Below, piece by piece: positions 5,773 through 5,913 of a DNA stretch of 5,913 nucleotides. This DNA is from Candidatus Hydrogenedentota bacterium (GTDB lineage: Bacteria; Hydrogenedentota; Hydrogenedentia; Hydrogenedentales; SLHB01). A program made the translations under genes and the position numbers. The notes beneath the pieces are model-generated. The model saw nothing but the letters and a program-made list of their open reading frames with translations, made no database searches and had not been told where the DNA came from. The first letter of the stretch is position 1; each line of letters begins with the position of its first letter. The DNA is taken from NCBI GenBank assembly GCA_003552765.1, contig PUOI01000633.1, forward strand, positions 1 to 5,913, in the 5' to 3' direction.

Positions 5773-5818
5773 AAAAGCAGCAACGCCCGGCTTCCTTATG
5801 GCAGGAAACCGGGCGTTG
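5773..5818 (-). terminator. Repeated hairpin terminator, copy 3 (partial gene)
   Basis: The same 14-nt arms (5782-5795 and 5804-5817, extended by C5781/G5818) as the other two copies, with a different loop (TTATGGCA on the plus strand). TTTT (5776-5773) follows 4 nt after the stem in the minus direction, as in copy 1. It lies 37 nt after the stop of the gene ending at 5855. Confidence 0.8.
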
Positions 5819-5854
5819 GTATTGGGATGCTTCTGGCTATACCAGGGAAATTTG

Positions 5855-5913
5855 TTACCTGCGCATGCGCCGCATGCCGCCGAGGAGGGCCAATGCGCCC
5901 GCCAGTGCGCCGA
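5855..5913 (-). CDS. C-terminal end of an anchored exported protein (partial)
   Basis: Only the last 18 codons and the stop (TAA, 5857-5855) are in the window; the gene continues past the right edge. They encode GALAGALALLGG followed by MRRMRR: a small-residue-rich hydrophobic stretch and a basic tail, the same layout as the last 29 residues of the beta-helix protein (GLAGLAAAGGAIALMG plus RMRRKRR). A terminator copy and a pilin promoter follow, exactly as after the beta-helix gene. It is therefore probably another signal-peptide-bearing surface protein carrying the same sorting signal. What the rest of the protein does cannot be seen. Confidence 0.65.
   Translation of the reverse strand, partial: GALAGALALLGGMRRMRR

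Noticed and set aside
2494..5817. Three near-identical palindromic repeats as a CRISPR array
   Set aside because: The copies are 1.5-1.8 kb apart, lie after gene ends, and form terminators; there are no regular spacers and no cas genes.

Overview
The window is GC-rich bacterial DNA with every convincing gene on the minus strand, so transcription runs from high to low coordinates. Two secreted pseudopilins of the H-X9-DG type and a secreted beta-helix/Ig-like protein with a C-terminal 'small-hydrophobic-basic' anchor suggest a member of Planctomycetes, Lentisphaerae or Candidatus Hydrogenedentes. Hydrogenedentes fits best from remembered pilin motifs such as [15 protein letters not shown]. This placement is inference; there is no rRNA or other phylogenetic marker here.

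Layout, in transcription order. (1) 5913-5855: the last 18 codons of a gene entering from the right, ending in a hydrophobic segment plus RRMRR. (2) 5818-5740: its hairpin terminator and a second small terminator. (3) 5687-5503: a TTGACA / extended -10 promoter and a leader of about 150 nt. (4) 5502-4417: pseudopilin B (361 aa), with a hairpin terminator at 4270-4226. (5) 4144-3996: promoter and leader, then 3995-2604: a secreted, very acidic beta-helix protein (463 aa) with an Ig-like domain and a C-terminal anchor. (6) 2530-2452: terminator pair; 2398-2207: promoter and leader homologous to (3). (7) 2206-1139: pseudopilin A (355 aa), with a strong terminator at 1081-1032. (8) 801-169: a 210-aa protein with a phage minor-capsid-like Cys/His domain. 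(9) 171-1: a REP-like inverted hairpin doublet flanked by a 25-bp direct repeat.

The most notable organisation is a repeated unit: anchored surface-protein gene, double terminator, extended -10 promoter, conserved untranslated leader, pseudopilin. It occurs once complete (3995 to 1139) and once with its first gene cut by the window edge (5913 to 4417). The two pseudopilins have identical first 60 residues although 20 of those 60 codons differ synonymously, so the duplication is old and the pilin head is under strong protein-level constraint. The middle parts have diverged almost completely. Each gene appears monocistronic. The shared leader is the best candidate for an undescribed cis-regulatory RNA. 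The pairing of a C-terminally anchored exoprotein with a pseudopilin is the best candidate for a functional module, but it is not proven.

No rRNA, tRNA, CRISPR array or transposase gene is visible.
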